From Marsupella aquatica (Eukaryota; Marchantiophyta), in the NCBI GenBank assembly GCA_973895155.1, contig OZ316891.1, positions 13,082,001 to 13,146,000 of the forward strand: 64,000 nucleotides of DNA. The letters run 5' to 3'. The notes beneath the pieces are model-generated. The model was given only the letters and a program-made list of their open reading frames with translations. It was not told the origin of the DNA and did no database searches. The position numbers and the translations under genes are program-made. Below, in pieces: positions 35,747-47,394 of this stretch. How positions within the stretch are numbered: position 1 is the first letter of the stretch; each line of letters starts with the position of its first letter.

Positions 35747-38700
35747 ATGAAGCATGCGGCCCGAGTCTTACGCGCCGTGAGGGTTCACTCACAGGCTGCC
35801 CGGAACATTTCAGCTGCCAGACGGAGAGGGCCTTTGACCTACCAACATGGTCCGAGTCATCTGCCCCTAGAACAGGGGTGGACTTTCGCCGATTCCAATT
35901 TACCGCGCAGCAGCGTCGCGTTCGATAGCTTCACCACTTCGCGAAATTTGTATTGCTCCCTTGCCAATTTGCTTCCGTCCTCTGTTGAAGGTGTGTCTCG
36001 CTTCCTTTTGCTTTTGGGCGTGTGACGATTGCCCTTGTCCGTTGTGTTTCATTTTGTAGTCATCGCTCTCCATGTTCTTGAAATCATTGGACCCGTCAAA
36101 TTGATGCATTTAATTCGTATTCGTTGGCAGAGGATGGGCACCGAGCGGCCGAGAAAGGTCCGATGGCTGTTTATGAGCGTGAAATTGCTTCTGGTCATCT
36201 CAAGCCAGGCGACAAATATCAGGTAAATCGGGTATATTGGGATCAGAGACGAGAGCATCAGGAGTAAGACACTGAATTGGGCAGGCATGTAGAGTTCACT
36301 TGAGATGACTATTCCTCCCGTAAATTGTGTAGTTGTCTGACAAGCAGGCACAATGTTCGAATTTGCAATGAACAGAAAGATGCGTTGAGAGCTCTTCAGG
36401 CTTTGTACGACGTGCTGCAGAGCGCAGCTGAAGAAGCGGGGCTGGAACGGAATTCCAACAGAGATGTCAAAAGGTATTTCTCCGAGAATTGTATTGCCAG
36501 TGGTGACTACAAGCTGAGGCAGGGAATTAATTTCGTGAGAGCCCAACTTAATCTGTCATATATTGGTAGGCTTAGAAATGCCGTTAAATATTTGCGGACA
36601 AGTTTCAAAATATTGTTACAAATTCTCTCGTTACATATCGACATCGTGCCATGAAAGAGACTGAATGGTTGGGTACCATGTTTGTCTTGCTCAAGGGGTT
36701 GGTTTTCCTATTTGATGCCAAAAGTTCAATGGCATGCTCAACCGTCAGTTCGTGGACTGTATCTCTATGGTGGTGTTGGGACAGGCAAGGTCTTTTTGAC
36801 CCCTTTCCATCAGCATTTTTTTTAACTATTCCTCAACCAGCACCTTTTTCGAGCAAGTTGAAAGTACTTGAGCATCAGCTCTTCAAGAAATATTATGAAC
36901 ACATCCCTTAGAGCTGTCGTTGTGAGATGAAGAAAATACAAATGACGTATTCTCACTTTGCTTGACACAACTGCTTTATGATAGCTCTTTGAAAAGCTTA
37001 TAGGCTTGTCAGTCGAAATTGTGTTTACATCATTAAATAGGTTCACTGTTGGATATTCTCAGGCAAAACAAAAAAGATGAGGACAGTTTACTTAGTTATC
37101 TGAAATGTCAGGTGGTGGAACAACAATATGTTTGTTGACATCCTCATGTTACTAGTGTACAAATGACAGCTCATGTACTGACGCTTCGTCTATTTATTTC
37201 ATGACAGGGAAAACAATGCTGATGGACATGTTCTTTGAGGAGCTGTAAGTCTACTCAATCGAAGTCAGTTTTTTTTGTTTTTCAAGTGACTGTCTGGGTC
37301 TGATTCTAGCATTTGTTGGAACATTGATGTTTGGCATATCACGTATACTTTCATCGTCCCATCTTGCAAACATCGGTTTGGAGCATAGATTTCGCAATCA
37401 TCATCACCATCTGAAGCCGTTTAGTTAGCATATATTCCTAGTCTGCCGCCACTGGAGCTGGACTTTTACGTTTTTCCAATTCTTTCGCGTGCATAGCTCC
37501 TGGCTTTGTTCCTATCAGCATTTGGAACTCTTTTGTCAAATATTTCCTGTGTCAGCGTTTGTGTTGATAAAAGCTAGATTGAACAGCAGGAGGAAAACTT
37601 GACAAAACAGTTGCATGAGCAGGATCTTTAGCCATAAATGGAAATAACAGTGAACAGCGCACAATGGCTTCCCAAATAACGAAGGACATGTTTTTGCTTT
37701 TATTCCTTATCTCTCTTGAATGTTTCACATTGAGGTGATGTGTTGTATATCCGCTCACGTTTTGACAGTTTTAACGGTTCAGTTGGTTTGCTCCATCTAC
37801 CCTTGTACATAAACAGTGGCACCCTTTCAGACTAGTGACTTTCCTTATATCTCATAGTAAGGAGCTATTACGTTAACTCCCAACTTTGTCAAACAATGTT
37901 GTCGTTTAGGACTGCACTGGTCGTCTGTTTTAGCAATCACGAATCTTATTGAATTGTAAAATAATGTAATTGGTTATGACATGTACTAAGAGCAAGTTTG
38001 CTATATTGGTGTACTTTCAGTCCGAAAACCTGGAGGAAAAGGAGAATTCACTTTCATGACTTCATGCTTGAAGTACACAGCCAATTGCAGGTGTGCACTT
38101 TCTCGGTTACGATCTTTTAACAACACTTTTAAAATAGGAAAAAAATGTCCTTGCTGTGAAGGGTTGCACACTCTAAAAGCTACGAAAAGGGTTTTCTTGT
38201 CAGAAATATGGGCTCAATTCCAGTTCCTCGCTGTCAGCAAGTTTCTTCTAAGGGCAGAGTTACCCAAATTCATGTTCTCTTAATAGTTTAACCCTTTGCT
38301 TGTGGTCAAACATACTATTGATTGATTTGGGTATCTCATTGTCTCTACATCTCTCCCTTTCTGGGGCCCGGTTGCTTGATTGGAACTTACGTCGTTCATC
38401 TCAGCTATTTGGGTTGGTTGCTCTTGCTTGACTTGATCTTATTCAACGTGGTTGTGATGTATTTGCACTCACTTCTTTTGTGTCTTAGAAAACCAGAAGC
38501 CAAGCAGATCCATTAGCACTTGTCGCCGATGACATTGCAGATGATGCGATATTGTTGTGCATTGATGAGTTCATGGTGAGATTCTAGATTTTTGTCTCAA
38601 CCCTTTGGGAATATCTCTACTTCAGAATACTGCATACTACATTGAAGTGTGCTCATTGGGTCTTCTTGGTGGAGGCATATTTTACAGCTTGCTCGCCTCC

Positions 38701-40929
38701 TAGGACAGCTATTTTCTTTCTCCAGTCTGGACACGTGACAGGGGTGGTTTCATCTTTGAATGTGATGGTAGATTACGGATGTTGCAGATGCGCTGATTCT
38801 TAATCGTCTTTTCGACCATCTCTTCAGACGAGGGATTGTGAGTGTTCTCAAAACTATCGGTCCTCCCATTTCAGATGTTTAATGTCAAAGTAAAAATGAA
38901 CTCTAGAAGTTGCTGGTGTTCTTTATCTGGGCAGCTGCTTGTACTGCGAGACATGCTAGTCTGACGCACTGATCCAGCATAATATGTTATGGGCGTTGTG
39001 TGAGATTCGTACTACTGGAAGGTGCAGATTCCTGAACATGATCAATTTTTGATGTTTTGCATGCTTGGTGCTTTGAAGCCCTGAAACGTACTGCTGTGGG
39101 AACAATATGGCAGATCCTTGTCTCGACATCAAACAGGCACCCCGATCAACTTTATGAAGGTGGCTTGCAGCGGGATTTGTTCCTGCCCTGCATTGCGTCC
39201 TTGAAAGTAATATCTCTTAACCCTCATCTGAGATTTCTGATGGAATATGAAGGTTCTCAAAGGCCCTTTGTCCACTCTACAAGGCTATTACTGTAATTTC
39301 CCGAAGACGGGCTTATCCGGATGTTTGTAGATATGCTATGACTGTGTCGGGAAGGAAAAGTAGACTAACATCATGAGCTAAAGGAAAGACATCAGCAGTA
39401 TTATGCACTCCACAGTTGATAAGAAGTTCATCCAAACGTTCTTGTTTTAATAGCTACTTTGTTTTAATGGTCATGCTCTAAGAAATTCGACTGTAGCTAA
39501 GTCTGGCTGACACTTGTGCACAGGCTCGCTGTGTTATCCACGAGATCGGGTCAGGAACAGACTACAGAAAGTTGACTGCAGTAATGTTTTAACCCTTTAC
39601 GACTGATATAGTGGTTTTTGCGGTTATTGTTTTGAATATAATGATTTGACAGAACGATTTTTCTGCCAAGTAGTGTCTTGATATGTTAGTGTGTTTGGTG
39701 AAGTATTTCTCGTGAGGCTGTGATTGTTCAATTGACTCGGGAAGTTTTGCCTCACCTAACAACTGCTATCCTAATTGCAGGCTGAGCAAGGAATGTATTT
39801 CACTGGACCAGACGCAGCAGAAGATCTGCAAGAGAAGTTCATTCAGATTACGAATGACCAAGAAGCAAAGCCAGCAATTGCAGAACTCAGAATGGGCCGC
39901 AAACTGCAGGTGTGGATAAATGTTCATAGTAACTTGCGCTTAGTAATCTCATTCCGAGTAAGAAATTAATTTATTCACTGTCCTTTCCTTTAACATGTGA
40001 TTGTGGTTCTCATGGATAGGTACCACTGGCAGCTGCAGGGTGCGCATATTTTCAATTTCATGAGCTTTGTGAGATGCCTTTAGGGGCTGCAGATTATTTT
40101 GGACTCTTCAGTAAGCTATCGACTCCTTACTGCCTGATATACATACTATCAAATTGAGGAGCTTGTAGTTTCTTGCTTGCCTCTCCCCCTTCTGAGGATA
40201 CAGTGCTGTCATCTTGGTATAAATGACTACTCTTATTCCCAAGTTTTGGTTGATGGAATCTGTATCGTCTGGGCCTCATCATAGTGCTGATAAGACTTGA
40301 TACCTGCAGAATATTTTCACACATTGGCTTTGGAGGGTGTCCCCATCTTTGGTTCTCATAATCGAGTTTCAGCCTACCGCTTTGTAACTTTGGTTGATGT
40401 AAGCGAATGCTCCATCCCCTATATTTCTAGTCATATACAAGACTTGTGCATGATTTAGTTGCTCGACATTGTACGTTGCTTGATTTTGATATTGTCAAAA
40501 CCGTTGTCCGCTTTGTTCGCAATGACGTATGGACATTACAAGAATCTGACTTAGTGGCGTTGTTTTAGGTTATGTATGAGCACAAGGCTAGGTTTTTGTG
40601 CTCTGCAGAAGGAACGCCTTTTGAACTCTTTGAGAAGGTTACAACGCTTGCTGCTGCACCCAGAAAGTCTTCCTCAAGATCCAGCAGACATGAAGATGCT
40701 GATCTTTTGGTCGACAACGAGTTGGGATTTGCCAAAGACCGCGCTATCAGCAGGTGGGTAAATACCTTGTCTTGTTCCCTGTCTGCAATTGCTTCCATGT
40801 CATGAACTCAATGCCTGTCATTGTAAAATGTGCAGATTAATAGAAATAAACAGCACAGAATATCAGGAGGATCATGCAGCAGCTTACAGTAATTTCCAGC
40901 AAAAGGCTCCAGCGACGGGCATCGAGTGA
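35747..40929 (+). CDS. AFG1-like AAA+ ATPase, mitochondrial, 506 aa, 15 exons
   Basis: Predicted exons: 35747-35990, 36131-36222, 36376-36473, 36696-36784, 37208-37244, 38021-38090, 38489-38575, 38772-38837, 39114-39206, 39524-39580, 39781-39909, 40020-40110, 40310-40398, 40569-40753, 40836-40929. They sum to 1521 nt, in frame throughout. AFG1/LACE1 proteins are inner-membrane mitochondrial ATPases that assist turnover of respiratory-chain subunits. Seen here: an Arg/Ala-rich, acid-poor N-terminus (about residues 1-28) fitting a mitochondrial presequence, AVYEREIASGHLKPG, Walker A GGVGTGKT (170-177), HFHDFMLEVHSQLQ, Walker B ILLCIDEF with Asp236-Glu237, the sensor-like VSTSNRHPDQLYEGGLQRD, and the family C-terminal half. 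All introns are GT-AG except intron 4 (36785-37207), which must use GC to keep the frame. Least certain are the boundaries of exons 3 and 4. Confidence 0.93.
36785..37207 (+). other. Likely GC-AG intron in the AFG1-like gene
   Basis: Ending exon 4 at ...GGGACAG before GCAAGG and starting exon 5 at GGAAAACAATG restores G-T-G-K-T-M across the Walker A loop. The nearby GT (36790) would duplicate the Lys codon and shift the frame. The donor CAG|GCAAGG fits the strong exon-side consensus typical of GC-AG introns. Confidence 0.85.
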
Positions 40930-42331
40930 GCAGTGGAATGCGTCGTTCCATTTTATAACCGATGGAAGGAGTTCCTTCATAGGTGATGACTCCCTCTCGT
41001 GTATCCCCAGCTGAAATCAGGGTTAATGGAGATTTTCGCTGTGTATCTAGATATCTGTGCGCCTCAATTGTAGTTCAAGCTACAATATGGTAAAGGGAGT
41101 ACATTATTTTTGCCTCAGTTCATCACGAAGATCTGTCGGACTGACCAGGCCTATTGACCCACATTTTTCTTTGAAGACTTAATTTATTCCGGAATGCAAT
41201 AACTGGGACTAGCACAGACGCGACAGTTGGCAACCTCACATTTGATAGTGTCAAACTCAAATTTTTTTTACATTCAAATCCCCTTGACAGCGAGGGGTTG
41301 AATATCTATCACTCAACATTGTAGAGGTGATTCAAAATTCTGGATTCAACGAACAATTATTTTTAAGATAATCTCGAAATTTTTCTTTTCTCCGGCCTAC
41401 ACATCACCGTGTTTGAAAAGTGTTCTGGCTTTCTTCTCTATCGTGGTTACAGTGCATGTACTGTTCTGAGAGCATTTTCCAAAATCTTTCAAATGTTACA
41501 ACTGGAAAACGTCATTGACGTCGCTTGTGCAAAAGTGATCTCAATTTCCAAAACTTCTTACGGAAAGGCCCAGTGTACATCAGTTTTGGACCAAGCGCAG
41601 TGTAGATCAGCTTTTTACCAAAGAACGATTGTTGTGATTTAGCGAAAGAGTGCCAGTGGACACGTATCCACAACGAGTTACTAAATGAACTCAAGTTTGT
41701 GAATCTAGAGATGTATTCTAAATGGATTTCATCATGAATTCCAACAATCGATCTTATCTGAACTCGGGAAAGACTGAAGGTGGAACAGGCAACTTTCTCA
41801 ACATTTATGTACATATTAACAACTGTTTTGGCAGTCCATCGTCAAGAGCCATTTATTGTGTAACGGGGTGTTTACAGTAAGTGGGTGTCCCTCTGGCTTT
41901 ACCTCGTCGCCCTACATGTGCAACAACAATCCAGTTGTCCCGAGGTCGCCAGATTGGCAGTACTTTCAGCCGCATTCCAGTTATTGGTGTGCATTTCAGC
42001 GATTCACCCAAATCGAGTGCGACATGTGTGATACCATGTGATCAAATACGGAGTACTACGTACAGTTTGCAGTGTTGCAATGAGTGTGCGTACTTTCGCT
42101 CTATGACATACGTCTTGCAAATGCTGGAAGGAAAGCCGCGAAGAGATCGTGGTGTCGCAACTTAGCGAAACAAGGAAAGCAAAGAACTTGTGATTTCAAT
42201 CCCTGACGCAACTTAGCGAAACAAGGGAAGAATTAATTGGTTACAGAAGACGGGAGTAATTGGGGATGGAGTCCATCAAGTATGCACTTGTGGGGCAGGA
42301 AGGAAGGATGCAGCTAAGTGAGGCATGATTA
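40930..42331. other. AFG1-like gene 3' flank and unassigned sequence
   Basis: The first few hundred bases should include the 3' untranslated region; its end is not visible to me. Short ORFs further on are unrecognised. A CGCAACTTAGCGAAACAAGG motif occurs twice, at about 42155 and 42209. Confidence 0.4.
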
Positions 42332-42480
42332 GTTGCGCAATCGAAGACGAAGGTAGTCAGGTATGGAGTTTATGGACAATGGTTTTGCGGGCAGGTTGCG
42401 CAATCGAAGAGGAAGGTAATCAGGTATGGATTAGTGGGCAGTTGCGCAATCGAAGGCGTAATCAGGAATGGGTTTGTGGG
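42332..42480 (+). repeat. Imperfect tandem repeat, 3 units
   Basis: GTTGCGCAATCGAAG starts at 42332, 42395 and 42441, each followed by a version of GACGAAGGTA.TCAGGTATGG. Spacing is 63 and then 46 bp. Confidence 0.8.
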
Positions 42481-42988
42481 TAGAAAGGAAGGAATGAATG
42501 ATTGTTTGGTTGGTGAACTGAAGACGGTGGGAATTTGTCAAAATGAATGGATTGATGGGGCAAGGATAATGAAGAAGGTGGAATCGGTCAATCGGGGATG
42601 GAAGGATGTAAGGATGGAAGACCGAGGTTTGGCGGGGTAAGAGAAACGCCTAAACGAAGTTGGCAGCACCAATCATGATGGGGAGCTTGATTGCGGTAAT
42701 GACGAAAAACGCCTGAACGCAGTCGGCATGGGGACGATTGGAATTCACGGTTATTTTGTGCGGAAATATGGCTCTAACTCCGAAAGTGAGGCCCCGATGG
42801 AACAAAACGCTCAGCTCGGTTTTCGCACCAATACCCTCTCTAGACTCTTGTTTGCTTGTGTCTCAAGAGTATATCTAAGATCCAATCTCATTCTGTTTAC
42901 TAGAGGTCTCAAACCTGGAAGCTCGCGGAAAAACAAATATGCCCAAAATTATCAGTTTTGGTCACTGGTTGGAGTGTGCGGACACACG

Positions 42989-43382
42989 TTTCCGTGTTAG
43001 CAACTCTTTTTTCAGGAATTTGTCACTGACCGCATCTGGAGGCAAAAAAGAGAGATTTCAGACACCGTACAGGAGTGAAGTCTCCATGGCCTTTGATTTG
43101 GTGACATTTTTTAAACCATGAGATGACCTACAGTGTCACTTTTCAAGAGCTAATGTAGTAGGCAATTTGCCTTCTTACTCTCATTTCCGTGTTAGCAACT
43201 CTTTTTTCAGGAATTTGTCACTGACCGCATCTGGAGGCAAAAAGGAGAGATTTCAGACACCCCACCCTACAGGAGTGAAGTCTCCATGGCCTTTGATTTG
43301 GTGACATTTTTTAAACCATGAGATGACCTAAAGTGTTACTTTTCAAGAGCTAATGTAGTAGGCAATTTGCCTTCTTACTCTC
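42989..43382 (+). repeat. Tandem segmental duplication, 2 x about 196 bp
   Basis: TTTCCGTGTTAGCAACTCTT at 42989 recurs at 43184. The copies are nearly identical through AATGTAGTAGGCAATTTGCC and end TTCTTACTCTCA. The second copy carries a short extra CACCC string. Confidence 0.95.
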
Positions 43383-43499
43383 AATGGCCACTGATAGTGG
43401 TGGGGCCATAGAACCACTTGAATTGTAGAGAATTAATTGAGAGACAGTTATCAGTGTATTACGTTCTGTATAAGTAGAAAAGAGGGTCTTGATGTACTC

Positions 43500-43925
43500 C
43501 ATCCGACTCCCTCCCATAAAGCGCAATCAAACATTACTCCTTGGGCTTACTGTGAATTTAGCTGATAAAGCGTAATCAAACATTACTCCTTGGGCTTACT
43601 GTGAAGAGTCTAGACCATGACCTTAACTAAAGCCCAATCAAACATTATTCTTTACTCCATCTGACTCCCTCCCATAAAGCGCAATCAAACATTACTCCTT
43701 GGGCTTACTGTGAATTTAGCTGATAAAGTGTAATCAAACATTACTCTTTGGGCTTATTGTCTAGAGTGAAAGCCTCTAGATCATGACTTTAACTAAAGCC
43801 CAATCAAACATTATTCTTTGGGCTTATTGTCTAGAGTGAAACCTCCAGACTTGAACTAAAGCCCAATCAAACATTATTCTTTGGGCTTATTGTCTAAAGT
43901 GAAGTCTCTAGACCATGACTTTAAC
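43500..43925 (+). repeat. Seven-unit tandem array with higher-order structure
   Basis: AAAGCNNAATCAAACATTA begins units at about 43517, 43567, 43629, 43676, 43725, 43795 and 43858. Most continue CTCCTTGGGCTTA(C/T)TGT. Units alternate between a short form with GAATTTAGCTGAT and a long form with GTCTAGA-CATGACTTTAACT. The block near 43495-43640 (starting CTCCATCCGACTCCCTCCCA) is itself repeated at 43650-43790. Confidence 0.9.
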
Positions 43926-43945
43926 TGAGACCATAACAAAAAATG

Positions 43946-44028
43946 AAAGTACAATGAGAGGCAAAGATAACAAACAATAGTATTCCAAAGTACAATGAGA
44001 GGCAAAGATAACAAACAATAGAATTCCA
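43946..44028 (+). repeat. Tandem duplication, 2 x 41 bp
   Basis: AAAGTACAATGAGAGGCAAA at 43946 recurs at 43987; the units differ at one position near the end. Confidence 0.93.
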
Positions 44029-44029
44029 T

Positions 44030-45020
44030 ACTATGAGTGTTGGTTTGTTCCTTCTTCCTACAACATTTTTTTTTCTCCTCATCTCTATTTATTATCAAAG
44101 AAGGGGAAAGAAGGTGTAATAGGCTAGTTTTCTCCTCATCCTATTGGTTCATCCTAGCTTAAATTTAGTTGTTCGCCTTAAAAAATGTATTGACAACAAT
44201 CGAGGGAGAAATCCCTAAGAATCAATTAAGACCACCATGTGCCCACAATCCACCACATGGAAGTTTGTGCTTCCACAAGGATATTCGCAGTATACACGAA
44301 TACCGGTACACTGATTAAATTATTAGGTGCTGTAATGCACGGATACTGTAAAGCAACAGAATAGTACAACATAATGGAAGCAAAGTCAACAAAGAACCAA
44401 TTGAAAAAAAAGTCTCGTCACTCCCCTCTTAGTCAGGCATATAGCATAGACTTGGTGGTGAAGCTAGATCCCTATGCGAGATCCATGAATGCTTAGAGTC
44501 TACACTTTACTAAAAAATCCAGTGGAATGTTCCATCACGTCCAGGTCAGTACTACCTATACCTACCTTTAGCTTGCACATCCTACTTTTAGGGACAAAGA
44601 AGCTTCTTAGTCTATGCGCTTGCCTAAAAGTTAAAACCTTCCATCTCTGATTCTTTTACACTTTTTGTTGGCACTTTTGCAGTCAAAGTAAAACTTACAA
44701 AATTACTTTACTAGTTACCATATCTACCTAAGGAAAGGTCAATCATATGAAACTTGAATCTAGAGTGAAGCTTCTCCAGTAGACAGTGTCTATGGGGCAA
44801 ATTTACACTTGAGGGTGTAACTCAAACTGGGTCTTATTGTATGCATCATCTATTTATGAGCAAAACTTGGATATTAACCATGACACTATTTCATAACAAA
44901 ACCGTAGGCTATTGTTTTGACAATTAAAGTATGCTGGGAGAGGCATGGGGAGTCAAATTATAGGGAGCCCTTCCTGGAGTTCCAAAGGGACGTCATGGTA
45001 CTCACCATCTATTTACTAGC
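44030..45020. other. Unassigned intergenic sequence
   Basis: Only short ORFs; no repeat, RNA gene or protein relic recognised. Confidence 0.35.
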
Positions 45021-45027
45021 ATTAAAG

Positions 45028-45136
45028 TTAGTATTGGATATTGTCAGATATTGATGGAACATGTGTATGCACAAGTGTGTTACTAGTTAGTATTGTCAGA
45101 TATTGATGAAACATGTGTATTCACAAGTGTGTTACC
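45028..45136 (+). repeat. Imperfect tandem duplication, about 55 bp unit
   Basis: GTTAGTATT(GGATATT)GTCAGATATTGATG and then ACATGTGTAT.CACAAGTGTGTTAC occur twice in succession. The first copy has an extra 7-bp duplication (GGATATT). Confidence 0.88.
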
Positions 45137-45264
45137 ATATCCACCAAAATATCTTTAACAATCTCAAATTTACAAAACTATGTATCCAATGTTTGGGCAA
45201 GCCAGGGATGTCCCTTGCTTCTCACAGGGACTTGCTCATGCCTACACTCTTAGGTACTATCAAT

Positions 45265-45570
45265 AAGGTGCACATTGTTCTTCATAACAGCAATGACTTG
45301 GTGCCCACGTTGGACAGATGTGGTAGCCTTTATAACTATGTCCAATGCACTAGGTGTCTCTTGTTTCTCACAACAGCTATGACTCTGTGTTGCCTTGCAA
45401 CATATATCATAGTCTATATTCTTATGTACTTTACACTAAGGTGCACGTTGTTTTCCATAACTGCCATGACTCAGTATTACCTTGTAGCAGGTCTGGTAGC
45501 ATGTATGGTCATGTGGTATCGAGTGTGGTATGCACTAAGGTGTGTCTTGTTTCTCACAACAGCCATGTTG
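45265..45570 (+). repeat. Four-unit degenerate minisatellite, about 85-100 bp, holding an ORF open
   Basis: Units with (AGGTG)CAC.TTGTT.T.CATAAC.GC.ATGACT start near 45265, 45350, 45437 and 45533. They open ORFs in two frames (45103-45630 and 45354-45578) whose products show the same internal repeats (for example TKVHVVFHNCHDSVLPCSRS). Frame drifts between units and no protein family is recognised, so coding potential is doubtful. Confidence 0.6.
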
Positions 45571-45796
45571 TTTGTTGACTTGCAACAGATCTACTTCTAT
45601 ACTATGGAATGTTGCCAAAAAGTTCTCTAGTCTGCTTAAAAATTTGGAAATGGAAGGAACAAACCTCGCCGTCAGATTCTTTTGAAGACTTTTTTGCACT
45701 CTTAGATTGATTCACCAGGAGTGTTTATTTATGATATACTTATTTCTAAAGTAAAAAGAGTATATGATATAATTCTTATATGACCATCGCCTAAAA

Positions 45797-45890
45797 TGGA
45801 GGTATGTGCTTAATCAACCCCCATCTGCCTCTTTTTGCCCCAATCAACCCCCAAAGTCTATTTCTTACCCAATTGACCCCCTTTTGCACT
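45797..45890 (+). mobile_element. MITE family C fragment
   Basis: GGTATGTGCTTAATCAACCC, followed by two further (A/T)(C/G)AACCCCC or TTGACCCCC blocks at about 40-bp spacing, matches the arms of the element at 61691-61868. Only one arm seems to be present. Confidence 0.45.
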
Positions 45891-46199
45891 TGTGTACATA
45901 AAGTACATGTATTTCGTGTATTCTCTATTATTGGGACCGTGAACCTAGTTCATGACATCATCGTGTACTGCGACTATAGTCTACCCAAACTGTGAGCGCA
46001 ATCAACTTGACCGTCATCGTCACCACATGGTTTACGGCCGGCAGAGACTCCGACAACCAAGGATTTCAAAAAAAATGTTTGAATGCAAGACTAGTAATGT
46101 CTTCGTATGTTTATTGATAGCTAACGCGTCCTCATAGAATGTGCACCAAGCGTTCATTGTCTCATGTTCTGTCAGGACAATTTCTGTTGGTCACTATTC

Positions 46200-46326
46200 T
46201 TGGCCATCAGGTAAAATCCATTCAGCCTATGCACATCACTTGAAAGCCAATGTGAAGACTCAATATGACAATTCAGCTGCTGACATCATTACTGGTTGTA
46301 TTTATGCTAATGACGAGAGCCAGTAA
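46200..46326 (+). pseudogene. MULE transposase relic, fragment 1
   Basis: The frame reads SAYAHHLKANVKTQY and then AADIITGCIYAND before a stop. The first string resembles the conserved H-x-Y-C-x-x-H-L-x-x-N-x-x-x-x-Y/F stretch of plant MULE transposases. It is a short fragment inside the 46044-46763 element. A search would be needed to confirm it. Confidence 0.45.
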
Positions 46327-46447
46327 GAATCTAAGTGTTGCTTGTCAAACAACATTTCTGCTTTGGATTTCTGAGTAGAGTCTTCTCAATGGATATGGAT
46401 GACTGTTGTGGCTGATAATTATCCTTGTGTGCTTCCACTTTGTAAGG

Positions 46448-46612
46448 TATGAAGCTTGTTTGAGGTACTTGAAAGAGTCTGTGAAAGCATATGTTAATTT
46501 GACCAATGCAGTGGATTACATTAGGTCAATAGATTTAAAACAGTATGCACGACATGCCTTCTGCCTTTGTCGGATGGCAAAGGTTACAAATAAACCTTTT
46601 GAGTTTGTCTGA
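46448..46612 (+). pseudogene. MULE transposase relic, fragment 2
   Basis: The frame reads YIRSIDLKQYARHAFCL and then AKVTNKPFEFV before the stop that abuts the right arm. The order, a helix then W/Y-A-R-x-x-F then T-N-x-x-E, is that of the C-terminal part of MULE transposase cores. The catalytic glutamate-like position is off pattern, and the protein ends at the inverted repeat. Confidence 0.45.
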
Positions 46613-46763
46613 GATTGACAGAAATTGTCCCGATAGAACGTGCAACAATGAACGTCAGCCTGAAGCACTTTCTATGAGGACTAGTTAGCCAGCAATAAAC
46701 AGATGAAGACATTACTAGTCTTGCATTCAAACGTGTTTTGAAATCCTTGGTCTTCGCAGTCTC

Positions 46764-47394
46764 AAACGAGCTTGTTTGATTTCAAGTTTTGTTATCCATC
46801 TAAATCTCTAATATTCATTTTGATTCTTTCCCAAAGAATGCTCCTTTAATGAAAGTCAATATGATCAAGCTCCCAACAGTTTTTCTCCACAAGACCCAGC
46901 TTGCTTGACATGCCCTTTCATCTCTATTAGTCCTGCTTTTGCCCTAGTTGTTTCCCCAATTGGGAGCTCTTTGCCCCCATTTGCATCTTTTGCCCACACT
47001 TTTGTTCCATCTTTGTATCATCAACAATAAAGATTTATTGTCTGACTCTTGCTCATGTACTCTCACTACCCATTTGAGCCCCATCCCATATTTCTGTGTT
47101 GACTTGAATTACATTATTTGATTGCATAATCACATGTGCAATTTTGAACAAGATCTGCGCATTGACAACACCTTTCACATGAAATGGGCAAGAAACCCAG
47201 CCTTTCAGTTTGATCCACTTAAAACACCCCAGCCCTTAATCAACACTTCTTTATTTTACCTCAATGTTTCTATGCAATGCTTTGGCATTGGGCTTGGCTG
47301 TTATGCGGCCGCAATAATGGCATAACTGCAACACCCTCATGACCAAAATTGACTGCATTGCCATAATGACAACATGGTCGCAATAACATCTTAG
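46764..47394. other. Unassigned intergenic sequence
   Basis: No gene or repeat recognised beyond short ORFs. Confidence 0.35.

Larger units (their letters stand above)
46044..46763 (+). mobile_element. Mutator-like element (MULE) derivative, 720 bp, about 150-bp terminal inverted repeats
   Basis: The left arm (46044-46194, from GAGACT) and right arm (46614-46763, to AGTCTC) are inverted copies with clear matches such as CCAAGGATTTCAAAA, TTTGAATGCAAGACTAGTAA, TCCTCATAGAA and GGACAATTTCTG. Arms of this length are typical of Mutator-like elements. The 419-bp interior carries relics resembling a MULE transposase. No convincing 9-bp target-site duplication flanks it, so either the true ends differ slightly or the duplication has decayed. 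It cannot encode a working transposase. Confidence 0.75.

Noticed and set aside
35378-35755. 125-codon minus-strand ORF upstream of the AFG1-like gene
   Set aside because: GC-rich leader composition; no motif, and the opposite strand holds equally long random ORFs.
36790-36795. GT donor for AFG1 intron 4
   Set aside because: Using it would duplicate the P-loop lysine codon and throw the remaining exons out of frame.
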